A stretch of DNA of 64,000 nucleotides, taken from assembly GCA_016721725.1 (NCBI GenBank), contig JADKHN010000001.1, positions 1,488,001 to 1,552,000 of the forward strand. Direction: 5' to 3'. Of the stretch, positions 48,643-57,097 are shown piece after piece. The notes beneath the pieces are model-generated. The model saw only the letters and a program-made list of their open reading frames with translations. It had not been told where the DNA came from and ran no database searches. Origin of the DNA: Chitinophagaceae bacterium (lineage in GTDB: Bacteria > Bacteroidota > Bacteroidia > Chitinophagales > Chitinophagaceae). A program made the translations under genes and the position numbers. Every line of letters starts with the position of its first letter. Within the stretch, counting starts at the first letter, position 1.

Positions 48643-48664
48643 TTGTTACAATGTTGCAAATATA
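48643..48664 (-). promoter_or_regulatory. Promoter and possible metal-repressor operator of the receptor operon
   Basis: TATATTTG (48657-48664, minus strand) fits the -7 consensus. A 9-bp palindrome TTGTTACAA (48643-48651) lies where transcription would start and could bind a Fur/Zur-type repressor; it is short, so this is tentative. Confidence 0.4.
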
Positions 48665-48689
48665 CATTTTTTTACCGGAACAAGTGGGT

Positions 48690-49418
48690 TTAACCGTTCC
48701 ATTTTCTATAGCGGCTTGAGCTGATCAATGACCGGGTATCGTTCCTGGCTGCAAAAGCAGTGACCCGGGTATATCCGTCATCCGCTTCGTATTCGAACTG
48801 GATCGTAAAAGGTTCGAGCATTTGGGCGGCATAGAGCTTTCCCTTCAAAGCAGAATCGGTCAATTCAAATTGAAAAGTAACCGGTGTGGTCAGTGTATTG
48901 ATAAATCGGAGGTCTTTGTAACCATATACAACGGTTGCATCACTACCCAGTGGCGTGAACCGTTCTTCTTCGGAATAAATATCCAGGCTGTGCGGGTGTC
49001 TTTCCAGGATGTTCAGTCCGGCGTGGAGCGCCAGGTAATAGATCAGTCCCGACAACTGGCACAAACCGCCGCCCACTTCTTCCTGGAGTTGACCATTGAT
49101 GATGGTGCGGCTTTTTTGATAACCGTTTTTTTTTGACGGGTCACCCACCAGGTGCCAGAAAGAAAAGACCTGGCCGGGACAGATCTGCAGGCCATCCAGT
49201 TTGTTCAACGCGATGGAGAGGTTTTGTTTTTTCGCCAGGGCTGATGCGGCGGATTTAAGGGGTTGGGTAATGGACTTGACCAGGTTGACGGGTATTTCAG
49301 TTGACCTGCGCAGGTCCATTTTTCTCCGATCGCCGTTTAACAGATCCCTGCCATAACGCAGACGGATCTTAATATAGCGCTTTATATAGTATGGAATAAA
49401 TCGCCTGATGGCCTGCAT
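48690..49418 (-). CDS. VanW family protein
   Basis: 242 residues with the VanW core: 'LDGLQICPGQVFSFWHLVGD', 'KKNGYQKSRTIINGQLQEEVGGGLCQLSGLIY', here split in two by me, and 'IYSEEERFTPLGSDATVVYG'. The Cys in 'GGGLCQLS' and His in 'RHPHSLDIYS' are conserved in the family, which resembles a transpeptidase-like fold; VanW lies in some vancomycin-resistance clusters, but its role is unknown. No vanHAX-type genes are near, so resistance should not be inferred. It starts 3 nt after the previous gene on the same strand. Confidence 0.87.
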   Translation of the reverse strand: MQAIRRFIPYYIKRYIKIRLRYGRDLLNGDRRKMDLRRSTEIPVNLVKSITQPLKSAASALAKKQNLSIALNKLDGLQICPGQVFSFWHLVGDPSKKNGYQKSRTIINGQLQEEVGGGLCQLSGLIYYLALHAGLNILERHPHSLDIYSEEERFTPLGSDATVVYGYKDLRFINTLTTPVTFQFELTDSALKGKLYAAQMLEPFTIQFEYEADDGYTRVTAFAARNDTRSLISSSRYRKWNG

Positions 49419-49421
49419 GCA

Positions 49422-51050
49422 TCATTTTTTATTCGTGTATTCGGCTTTGTCCATTTGCGAAACGGTTTTAAAACTACCGTCCGCCATTTTCACTTTGCCA
49501 TGATGAATGCCTGCGGGAACGATCTCTCCTACACCAACCAGGTCTTCGGGTTTATACTTATAAGTTTCGGTTTCAGCCGGCCATATGAAAATTTTACGGC
49601 CGTCTTTGGGATTATTTTTTGCTTTGGCAGCTGCCGGTTCTTTATCGCCTTTGACCCATGCCGGTCCGGGTGCCTGCGGGAACCGGCCAACACCATAGTT
49701 GGTACGTGGTTTCACCACCAGCTGATAATCCAGCTTGCCGCTGTTGGTACCGCCGTTCAATTCAACCAGATCAAAGCCTGTTGGCGTTTGATTTACGATG
49801 GTCACTCCGTTGAAATAAAGCATATTCACAGGGGTACAAAATACCCGGATCGGGTTTTGTGCATCTATGAAGACCACATCGGCCAGGATCGGATCCAGGT
49901 CTACATGCGCCTTTCCATTTACGAGGGTCACGGATCCGTAATCCTGGTACCAGTATTCCGGTGATTCAGGACAGGTTAGGGTCACCCTGCCATGGTTGGG
50001 TGTGGGAACTATTTCGGCGACTGTACCCAAACCGGTGATCTTGGTCGCACCAAATCCATCATTGCCCCCAACATAAGCATATCCGATATTCGTGCCTGCA
50101 TAATTATTCCCTTCAAAATAACCGCCAATGGTAAACCCACTGGTACAAAATGAACGACCTACAATTCCAATGGCATCTTCAAATTGCGAATTGGCCAAGC
50201 CATTGACACCAACCGTATACCCCGGGTTCCCGGTTGTGGTTCCCCGGTTGCTGTAACCATAAACGGCGTTCTTAAATGCGCCGGCGCCCATGGTTGAACT
50301 GGTATTATTCAACTGGGCATAAACTGCAGATGGATTAAAGGTAGCACTGGAATTATCCACCAGGTTATAACTGGCTAACCAGACGGAAGAGAAATTGATG
50401 TTTGCGGCTACGGTGGCAGCCCCCGAAGATGCGGCATAGGAAGACGTATAACCAGCTAATGCATTGGTCGCATAAACGCCGGAACCTTGTACGGCACCAG
50501 CAGTTCCCACCACAAAATTGGTCTCATAACCCAGCCAGCCGCCGATATTGGGGGAACGTCCATATAGGGCATCGCCAGAAGCGTTATAAACTTCCATTTT
50601 TTGCGTACCCGGTGCAGTGGGTGTAGTGACTCCGATGAGTAATTTCTGCGCATTGGTCATGCGGAATGCTTCCGTATTGAATGTTCTGAATGCCACATCA
50701 ACGTTATCGGTACTTCCTACGAAATTGGGTGTGGCCGGGGAAGTGCCGGCATTGCCGGTGATCGACCAGTTTGTACTGGTGCTGATGATGATCCAGGCTC
50801 CGCTCCGGTAGATGTAAAGGCCAACCGGGGCATCGGTTTGATAAACCATCAAACCTTCGGCAGGTGAAGCGATAGCTGTCCGTTGGGCTGATGTCATCCG
50901 AGGGATCAACAGGCCCTTGGTGGTACTGGTCACATCCAGCATGGCGCTGGCAGCGGCAGGGGCACCGGAAGCGTTCACTGCCAGGCTTTGGCCTATGGAG
51001 TTTTGAATGTATATAAAAGGCAAAGCAAAAAGCAGGAATGTTTTCTTCAT
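49422..51050 (-). CDS. Secreted tail-fibre-like surface protein
   Basis: 542 residues. Signal peptide ending 'NSIGQS', then 'AAASAMLDVTSTTKGLLIPR' and 'MTSAQRTAIASPAEGLMVYQ', a repeat-like opening typical of Bacteroidota fibre or adhesin proteins, a long Gly/Ala/Asn/Thr-rich middle, and a C-terminal domain ('HGRVTLTCPESPEYWYQDYG', 'DLDPILADVVFIDAQNPIRV') like those that end tail-fibre-type proteins. Without phage genes nearby it is likely a host surface protein. It precedes the VanW gene with 3 nt between them, so the two are probably co-expressed. Confidence 0.75.
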   Translation of the reverse strand: MKKTFLLFALPFIYIQNSIGQSLAVNASGAPAAASAMLDVTSTTKGLLIPRMTSAQRTAIASPAEGLMVYQTDAPVGLYIYRSGAWIIISTSTNWSITGNAGTSPATPNFVGSTDNVDVAFRTFNTEAFRMTNAQKLLIGVTTPTAPGTQKMEVYNASGDALYGRSPNIGGWLGYETNFVVGTAGAVQGSGVYATNALAGYTSSYAASSGAATVAANINFSSVWLASYNLVDNSSATFNPSAVYAQLNNTSSTMGAGAFKNAVYGYSNRGTTTGNPGYTVGVNGLANSQFEDAIGIVGRSFCTSGFTIGGYFEGNNYAGTNIGYAYVGGNDGFGATKITGLGTVAEIVPTPNHGRVTLTCPESPEYWYQDYGSVTLVNGKAHVDLDPILADVVFIDAQNPIRVFCTPVNMLYFNGVTIVNQTPTGFDLVELNGGTNSGKLDYQLVVKPRTNYGVGRFPQAPGPAWVKGDKEPAAAKAKNNPKDGRKIFIWPAETETYKYKPEDLVGVGEIVPAGIHHGKVKMADGSFKTVSQMDKAEYTNKK

Positions 51051-51198
51051 AAAAAATTGTCAGTCTAAAGGATGGAGTTGTTTCTGGCCTGAAATATACT
51101 TTATTTTTTTCACGGCTGAGAAAGCGTTTAATCGATCTGTTGTCCTCGATGGTTTCGATTCTATGAAATTCCATTAACTTCAAAGGCAAATCACTGCC

Positions 51199-52695
51199 AT
51201 GCCAAAGTTCATCCTTGCGCTCGACCAGGGTACCACCAGTTCCCGGGCCATTGTCTTCGATCATGGTGGATCGATCATCGCCACCGCACAAAAAGAATTC
51301 ACCCAATTCTTCCCGCAACCGGGATGGGTGGAACATGATGCCCAGGAGATCTGGAGTACGCAGTTAGGCGTTGCCGTGGAAGCCATTTCCATGGCCGGGT
51401 TATCGCCAGAAGACATCGCCGCTATCGGAATCACTAACCAACGCGAGACCACCGTGGTCTGGGAAAGGGCTTCTGGCAAACCGGTTTATCATGCCATCGT
51501 CTGGCAGGACAGAAGGACGGCCGCTTTTTGCGATGAACTCAAGTCCCAGGGCCTGGACTCGCTGATCCGCGACAAGACTGGCCTGGTCATCGACGCCTAT
51601 TTTTCAGCCACCAAGATCAGGTGGATCCTGGATAACGTTGCCGGAGCCCGGGAAAAAGCGGAAAAAGGGGAATTGTGTTTTGGCACGGTTGACAGCTGGC
51701 TGGTCTGGAACCTGACCAAGGGACAGGTACACGTAACCGATGTATCCAACGCTTCCCGTACCATGTTATGCAATATCCATACCGGGCAATGGGATGGTGA
51801 ACTGGAAAAGGTCTTCGGCATACCCGGTTCCATGTTACCCCAGATCCGCAGCAGCAGCGAAGTGTACGGTACCACGCAGAATATCCTCACGGCACATCAT
51901 ATTCCGATCGCCGGGATCGCAGGCGATCAGCAGGCGGCCTTATTCGGACAAATGTGCACTCATCCCGGGATGGTCAAGAATACCTATGGCACCGGATGTT
52001 TCATGCTGATGAATACCGGTGAAAAACCGGTGGCTTCCCGGAACAACCTGCTGACCACCATCGCCTGGAAAGTGAATGGGATCACGCACTATGCCCTCGA
52101 AGGCAGCGTGTTCATCGCCGGCGCGATTGTGCAGTGGTTAAGGGACGGACTCCGGATGATCGATCAGTCCCCGGATGTGGAAGAGCTTGCGTCCAGGACT
52201 TCCGGAAATGAAGGCGTATATATCGTACCGGCCTTTACCGGTCTCGGCGCGCCTCACTGGAACCAGGACGCAAGGGGTACCATCGTCGGGATCACCCGGG
52301 GCACCGAAGCTTCGCATATTGCCCGGGCCGCACTGGAAAGCATCGCCTATCAAACGATGGACGTATTGAAGGCCATGGAAGCCGATTCAGGCATTTCCAT
52401 CCGGGAATTGCGCGTGGATGGGGGAGCCACGGCCAATCAACTGCTCATGCAGTTCCAGAGCGACCTCTTGAATACCCGCGTGGTTCGACCGGCAATAACG
52501 GAAACCACCGCGCTGGGCGCCGCTTACCTGGCCGGACTGGCTGTTGGTTACTGGAACAATATCGATGAGATACAGGCCCAGTGGAAGGCCGAAACGACTT
52601 TCGAGCCCGCTATGGGAACAGAAGAAAGGACAAAACTAGACCAGGGCTGGCAAAGGGCCGTTCGGGCGGCGATCGCCTGGGCCAATGATCAATGA
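51199..52695 (+). CDS. glpK: Glycerol kinase
   Basis: FGGY-family kinase (498 aa) that phosphorylates glycerol to glycerol-3-phosphate. 'FILALDQGTTSSRAIVFDH' (phosphate loop), 'QFFPQPGWVEHDAQEIW', 'GITNQRETTVVWE', 'AGIAGDQQAALFGQ' and the C-terminal 'LRVDGGATANQLLMQFQSD' are GlpK hallmarks. Full length. It lies 33 nt upstream of the glycerol channel gene; no GlpR-type regulator or glycerol-3-phosphate dehydrogenase is in the window. Confidence 0.97.
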   Translation: MPKFILALDQGTTSSRAIVFDHGGSIIATAQKEFTQFFPQPGWVEHDAQEIWSTQLGVAVEAISMAGLSPEDIAAIGITNQRETTVVWERASGKPVYHAIVWQDRRTAAFCDELKSQGLDSLIRDKTGLVIDAYFSATKIRWILDNVAGAREKAEKGELCFGTVDSWLVWNLTKGQVHVTDVSNASRTMLCNIHTGQWDGELEKVFGIPGSMLPQIRSSSEVYGTTQNILTAHHIPIAGIAGDQQAALFGQMCTHPGMVKNTYGTGCFMLMNTGEKPVASRNNLLTTIAWKVNGITHYALEGSVFIAGAIVQWLRDGLRMIDQSPDVEELASRTSGNEGVYIVPAFTGLGAPHWNQDARGTIVGITRGTEASHIARAALESIAYQTMDVLKAMEADSGISIRELRVDGGATANQLLMQFQSDLLNTRVVRPAITETTALGAAYLAGLAVGYWNNIDEIQAQWKAETTFEPAMGTEERTKLDQGWQRAVRAAIAWANDQ

Positions 52696-52728
52696 ATGAG
52701 ATAAAAGAACAACTAAAACCAACTGAAT

Positions 52729-53433
52729 ATGCAAATCTTCCTTTTTGAAATGATCGGAATGGCCTTTCTCATTTTGCTGGGCAATGGGGTTGTAGCCAAT
52801 GTGGTCTTATCTAATACTAAGGGCCAAAACAGCGGATGGATCGTGATCACTTTTGGCTGGGCCATCGCTGTTTTTGCCGGGGTTTATATTTCCGCGGCCA
52901 AAAGCGGCGCCAATCTCAATCCGGCTGTGACCCTGGCTTTTGCCGTTTTAGAGCGGACCCCCTGGTCGGATGTTCCCGCATTCATCGCAGGTCAATTTGC
53001 CGGGGCCATGGTGGGTTCATTATTGGTTTGGTTGTCTTATAAAAAGCATTTCGACCTGACCGAAGATGCCGATGCCAAGATGGCGGTATTCTGCAACAGT
53101 CCGGCCATTCCCAATATTCCCTTTAACCTCATTACGGAGGTCATCGGAACCTTCGCCCTCGTTTTCGGTGTCCTGTTCATCACCGGGGCCGAGATAAAAC
53201 TGGGCTCCCTGGACGCTTTACCCGTGGCCTTGCTGGTCCTGGGCATTGGCTTGAGCCTGGGCGGTCCAACCGGCTATGCCATCAACCCGGCCCGTGACCT
53301 GGGGCCGCGGATCATGCACTTCCTGCTACCGATCCCGGGTAAAAGGGACAGCAACTGGGGATATAGCTGGATACCGGTTTTGGGGCCTTTGACCGGTGGG
53401 ATGCTGGCCGCTTTGGTGTTCAAATTGCTGTAA
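52729..53433 (+). CDS. glpF: MIP-family glycerol channel (aquaglyceroporin)
   Basis: 234 residues, six membrane helices and two half-helices with the pore motifs: 'GANLNPAVTLAF' (first NPA) and 'YAINPARDLGPRIMHFLLP' (second NPA, with the Asp after it typical of glycerol-passing members). Placed directly after glpK, it should let glycerol into the cell to be trapped by GlpK. Ends 'GGMLAALVFKLL'. Confidence 0.93.
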   Translation: MQIFLFEMIGMAFLILLGNGVVANVVLSNTKGQNSGWIVITFGWAIAVFAGVYISAAKSGANLNPAVTLAFAVLERTPWSDVPAFIAGQFAGAMVGSLLVWLSYKKHFDLTEDADAKMAVFCNSPAIPNIPFNLITEVIGTFALVFGVLFITGAEIKLGSLDALPVALLVLGIGLSLGGPTGYAINPARDLGPRIMHFLLPIPGKRDSNWGYSWIPVLGPLTGGMLAALVFKLL

Positions 53434-53500
53434 AAACAGGGGGGGATGCATCGGGTATAAAAAAATACCGTTCTAATTTTTAATTCCAGCCGTCAAGCCT

Positions 53501-53508
53501 TACCTTTG
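53501..53508 (+). promoter_or_regulatory. -7 box of atpD
   Basis: TACCTTTG, exact TAnnTTTG match, 27 nt before the atpD ATG; separates the ATP synthase genes from glpF. Confidence 0.6.
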
Positions 53509-53535
53509 CGGCTCGAAAATCAAACCTCACATTTT

Positions 53536-55041
53536 ATGGCCAATACCGGTAAAGTAAAATCAGTCATCGGCGCCGTTGTTGACGTTCAGTTCGACAACGA
53601 CAGCAAGCTCCCTGAAATTTTGAATGCGCTTGAGATCAAGCGGGATAACGGCGATACGCTGGTGCTTGAAGTACAGCAGCACCTGGGTGAAGACAGTGTT
53701 CGTACCATCGCTATGGATGGTACCGAAGGCCTGGTTCGCGGGATCCAGGTAGTGGATACAGGAAAGCCGATCGCGATGCCGGTGGGTGACGCGATCAAGG
53801 GCCGTTTGTTCAATGTGACCGGCGACGCCATCGACGGACTGCCGCAGGTGAGCAAGGTTGGAGGTCGTCCCATCCACGCCAAACCGCCATTATTCGAGAA
53901 TCTGAGTACAGCCAATGAGATCTTATATACCGGTATCAAAGTCATCGACCTGATCGAACCCTATGCAAAGGGTGGTAAGATCGGATTGTTCGGTGGAGCC
54001 GGTGTGGGTAAGACCGTATTGATCCAGGAGCTGATCAACAATATCGCGAAGGCTTATAGTGGCGTATCCGTTTTCGCCGGTGTGGGTGAGCGTACCCGTG
54101 AAGGAAATGACCTGATGCGTGAGATGATCGAAGCCGGGATCATGAACTACGGCGAAAAATTCAAACACAGTATGGAAGAAGGTGGCTGGGACCTGAGCTC
54201 AGTGAATATGGAAGACCTTAAAGAGTCCAAAGCGACCTTCGTGTTCGGCCAGATGAACGAGCCGCCCGGAGCCCGTGCCCGTGTGGCATTGAGCGGTCTG
54301 ACCGTAGCGGAATATTTCCGTGATGGCGACGGCCAGGGCCAGGGTAAGGATATCCTCTTCTTCGTGGACAATATCTTCCGTTTCACCCAGGCGGGTTCCG
54401 AGGTATCGGCCCTGCTGGGACGTATGCCATCAGCCGTGGGTTACCAGCCAACGCTGGCCACTGAGATGGGACTGATGCAGGAAAGGATCACCTCTACTAA
54501 AAACGGTTCGATCACTTCCGTACAGGCGGTTTACGTACCGGCGGATGACCTGACCGATCCGGCACCTGCGACCACTTTCGCTCACCTTGACGCGACCACG
54601 GTATTGAGCCGTAAGATCGCGGATCTGGGTATCTATCCGGCGGTGGATCCTTTGGATTCCACTTCCAGGATCCTCACCCCGTTGATCGTGGGCGACGAGC
54701 ATTATAATTGCGCCAACCGCGTCAAGCTGATCCTTCAGCGTTATAAGGAATTGCAGGATATTATCGCCATCCTCGGTCTGGATGAATTGAGCGACGATGA
54801 CAAACTGGTGGTATCCCGCGCCCGTAAAGTGCAGCGCTTCCTGTCTCAGCCCTTCTTCGTGGCGGAGCAGTTCACCGGTCTGAAAGGGGTGCTGGTTCCC
54901 ATCGAAGACACCATCCGTGGTTTCAACGCCATTATGGACGGAGAAGTGGATGAATATCCTGAAGCCGCTTTTAACCTGGTGGGTACACTGGAAGACGCGA
55001 TCGAAAAAGGCAAGAAACTGATGGAAGCCGCTAAAGCTTAA
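53536..55041 (+). CDS. atpD: ATP synthase F1 beta subunit
   Basis: Catalytic subunit of F-type ATP synthase (501 aa), cytoplasmic face of the inner membrane. P-loop 'GLFGGAGVGKTVLIQELI', 'GERTREGNDLMREM', Walker B 'DILFFVDNIFRFTQAGSEVS' and the DELSD lever 'GLDELSDDDKLVV' are all present. ATG chosen because the longer frame starts inside the -7 box. In Bacteroidota atpD and atpC often stand apart from the other atp genes, as here. Confidence 0.98.
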   Translation: MANTGKVKSVIGAVVDVQFDNDSKLPEILNALEIKRDNGDTLVLEVQQHLGEDSVRTIAMDGTEGLVRGIQVVDTGKPIAMPVGDAIKGRLFNVTGDAIDGLPQVSKVGGRPIHAKPPLFENLSTANEILYTGIKVIDLIEPYAKGGKIGLFGGAGVGKTVLIQELINNIAKAYSGVSVFAGVGERTREGNDLMREMIEAGIMNYGEKFKHSMEEGGWDLSSVNMEDLKESKATFVFGQMNEPPGARARVALSGLTVAEYFRDGDGQGQGKDILFFVDNIFRFTQAGSEVSALLGRMPSAVGYQPTLATEMGLMQERITSTKNGSITSVQAVYVPADDLTDPAPATTFAHLDATTVLSRKIADLGIYPAVDPLDSTSRILTPLIVGDEHYNCANRVKLILQRYKELQDIIAILGLDELSDDDKLVVSRARKVQRFLSQPFFVAEQFTGLKGVLVPIEDTIRGFNAIMDGEVDEYPEAAFNLVGTLEDAIEKGKKLMEAAKA

Positions 55042-55082
55042 TTTGACGATTTGAAAATTCGGAGATGCAAAGTGTTCTCATC

Positions 55083-55114
55083 TTCAAATCAGCAAATCAC
55101 CAAATCATTAAATT
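55083..55114. repeat. Period-8 repeat between atpD and atpC
   Basis: TTCAAATC, AGCAAATC, ACCAAATC, ATTAAATT: four octamers in the 79-bp gap, similar in style to those upstream of the terC-like gene. Confidence 0.7.
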
Positions 55115-55120
55115 GTATTT

Positions 55121-55372
55121 ATGGTTCTTGAAATATTAACTCCCGAGCAAAAGATCTTCAGTGGCGATGTATATGGCGTACAACTGCCGGGCATCGGCGG
55201 TTCATTTGAAGTGCTCGACAAACACGCGCCGATGGTGAGTGCCCTGAAAGAGGGTCAGCTCAAGATCCTGAAGGATAAGTCTGAAACGGCGGTCTATACC
55301 ATTAAAAGCGGTTTCATCGAAGTGCTGAATAACAAGGTGACCGTTTTGGTGGAAGGCGCTGTGGAGAAATGA
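55121..55372 (+). CDS. atpC: ATP synthase F1 epsilon subunit (short form)
   Basis: 83 residues, only the N-terminal beta-sandwich domain ('LEILTPEQKIFSGDVYGVQL', 'GSFEVLDKHAPMVSALKEG', 'SGFIEVLNNKVTVLVEGAV'). The C-terminal helical hairpin that inhibits ATP hydrolysis in other bacteria is missing, as is usual in this phylum. Follows atpD and ends at an intrinsic terminator. Confidence 0.93.
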   Translation: MVLEILTPEQKIFSGDVYGVQLPGIGGSFEVLDKHAPMVSALKEGQLKILKDKSETAVYTIKSGFIEVLNNKVTVLVEGAVEK

Positions 55373-55391
55373 ACCTAAACGAATTTTTTCC

Positions 55392-55419
55392 AAACCCGTG
55401 CGAATGCGCGGGTTTTTTT
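55392..55419 (+). terminator. Intrinsic terminator of atpDC
   Basis: AACCCGTGC / GCGCGGGTT (one G-U pair) followed by seven T. Confidence 0.85.
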
Positions 55420-55424
55420 ATGTC

Positions 55425-56384
55425 CTAGAACTGGTGTTTGAGCTGAACATAGCTCCAGGCGCAAAAAGGCAGGATGACAAAGACGGTCAGCCACCACCAT
55501 CCGCAGAAGAAGCAGGCAACCAGCAGGGAGAGGAGTGCCAGGTAAACGGGATACAGGAGGAAGAGCATGCCCATGACGACGGAATCATAATGCCCGGGTT
55601 CTTTCATGCCATGGCGTGCGACATACCTGACCGGCAGATATAGGGGGGCATTCAACAGGAAACCCAGCAGGGCCGGGAAGAACAGCAGTATTTTTTTTAT
55701 GGGCGATTGGGGAACCTGAAATGTTTTCTTCACGGTTTCCCGGTCTTCAGAGGGAATTTCGATGACCAGTTCCTTCAGTTGGTTGCGAAGTTTTTCATTG
55801 AAATCCAGCAGTCCCTTGCCCTCGCCCATGTTCCAGGTCACCTGGTCTGCATCGATCACCGTCCCGAAATTCAGTATAATGTTCTTGCCGAATGTGGTGA
55901 AGGAACTGTAGTTGATACCGGCGGGTATGACCTTCAGGGGAATGCCTTCCTGCCAGCTGCTGATGGCCAGCCGGGCTGTCCCTTTTTTCAAAGGCCGCAG
56001 GTGCCATTCATTGATGCACCGGCCTTCGCTGAAGATCAAAACGATCCCGTTCTTTTTGAAGACCTCTTTGCAGGCATCAAAGGTCTTGTAATTGTGTTCC
56101 AGGTTCTCAACGCCTTCACTGACGCGGTAGACCGGGAACATGTTCATTGACCTCAGCAACCGGGCATAGAATTTTTTTCCAAAGGCGTCGCCCCGGGCCA
56201 GGGAAAAGACGGGTTGTTTGAACAGGGTGGCGATCACGATGGCATCCAGGAATGAATTGGGATGGTTACAGGCGATGAGGGCCGGCCCTTTGACGCCGAG
56301 CATGTCTTTGGGATGGATGGACAGCCGCCTGGCGTAGATCCAGAGTACGAACTTGGCGGGTATTTTTAACAGGGCGTAAAGCAA
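55425..56384 (-). CDS. PlsC-like acyltransferase
   Basis: 319 residues. Acyltransferase motif I 'ACNHPNSFLDAIVIA' (HxxxxD), motif II 'LARGDAFGKKFYARLL', motif III 'IVLIFSEGRCINEWHLRPLK' and 'IPAGINYSS'. Two C-terminal membrane helices ('LLFFPALLGFLLNAPLYLPV', 'LYPVYLALLSLLVACFFCGW'). Likely acylates a glycerophospholipid precursor or another lipid at the inner membrane. Follows the YqgE gene by 23 nt on the same strand, so probably one operon. Confidence 0.87.
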   Translation of the reverse strand: MLYALLKIPAKFVLWIYARRLSIHPKDMLGVKGPALIACNHPNSFLDAIVIATLFKQPVFSLARGDAFGKKFYARLLRSMNMFPVYRVSEGVENLEHNYKTFDACKEVFKKNGIVLIFSEGRCINEWHLRPLKKGTARLAISSWQEGIPLKVIPAGINYSSFTTFGKNIILNFGTVIDADQVTWNMGEGKGLLDFNEKLRNQLKELVIEIPSEDRETVKKTFQVPQSPIKKILLFFPALLGFLLNAPLYLPVRYVARHGMKEPGHYDSVVMGMLFLLYPVYLALLSLLVACFFCGWWWLTVFVILPFCAWSYVQLKHQF

Positions 56385-56407
56385 CCGTTTTTTTTGGGAA
56401 GATAGGA

Positions 56408-56959
56408 TTAATTCAGTTGCGGGTCAATGGGGAAATTGATCATCATTTCATAGTCGCCTCCCAGTTCTTTCAGGCTGCCTTTCCAGATCTCGCTGTGCAG
56501 GGTATTGAAGACCAGTTTGCGGTTAGCCGATACGGTAAGCCAGCTTTTCTCCTCCATTTCCTCGTTGAGCTGGCCGTCGCCCCATCCGCTATACCCGAGG
56601 AAGAACTTGATCTTGTCGGGTTGGATGAGCTTCTCTTTGAGCAGGGCCGTCACCGTTTCAAAATCGCCGCCCCAGTAAATGCCTTCGCCGACCGGGATGG
56701 CATCGGGTATCAGGTCGGGATACTGGTGCAGGAAATGAAGGGTATCCTGTTGAACCGGCCCACCAAAATAAACTGGCCAGGAACAGCCTTCGAGTTCAGG
56801 TATCAGTTCATCGAGCCTGGGTTTGACCTGCTTGTTCAATACAAAACCAAAACTCCCCTGGTCGCGGTGTTCGCATAAAAAGACCACGGTCCGGATGAAT
56901 GAAGGATCTTTCAGGAACGGGTCCGCGATCAATAATATGCCGGGAGCTGGGTTGATCAT
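56408..56959 (-). CDS. YqgE/AlgH family protein
   Basis: 183 residues of the UPF0301 family: 'NPAPGILLIADPFLKDPSF', 'VVFLCEHRDQGSFGFVLNK', 'VYFGGPVQQDTLHFLHQ', 'GIYWGGDFETV' and 'KFFLGYSGWGDGQL'. The fold is known from other bacteria but its role is not. Start at MINPAPG, as the family begins there; a near-consensus TATTTTAG box lies 4 nt before it. The longer frame adds 20 residues. Confidence 0.9.
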   Translation of the reverse strand: MINPAPGILLIADPFLKDPSFIRTVVFLCEHRDQGSFGFVLNKQVKPRLDELIPELEGCSWPVYFGGPVQQDTLHFLHQYPDLIPDAIPVGEGIYWGGDFETVTALLKEKLIQPDKIKFFLGYSGWGDGQLNEEMEEKSWLTVSANRKLVFNTLHSEIWKGSLKELGGDYEMMINFPIDPQLN

Positions 56960-57084
56960 ATACCTAAAATAAACTTTTTCGATTAAATTCAATATCGCCT
57001 GTGTATTTTTTGGCGCCATGTTCTAAACCTTAGTTAAATTTAAGCTCCTGAGTAACCAGATTATTTTACTCGCCCCGACTGATT

Positions 57085-57092
57085 TACCTTTA
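57085..57092 (+). promoter_or_regulatory. Near-consensus -7 box abutting the histidine kinase
   Basis: TACCTTTA (one mismatch to TAnnTTTG), 5 nt before the ATG. Confidence 0.45.
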
Positions 57093-57097
57093 CAGCG

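Noticed and set aside
48690..49418. Vancomycin-resistance gene cluster
   Set aside because: VanW alone does not give resistance and no vanH, vanA or vanX-like genes are nearby.
49422..51050. Prophage tail-fibre gene
   Set aside because: No other phage genes, and the protein has a signal peptide, so a host surface protein is more likely.
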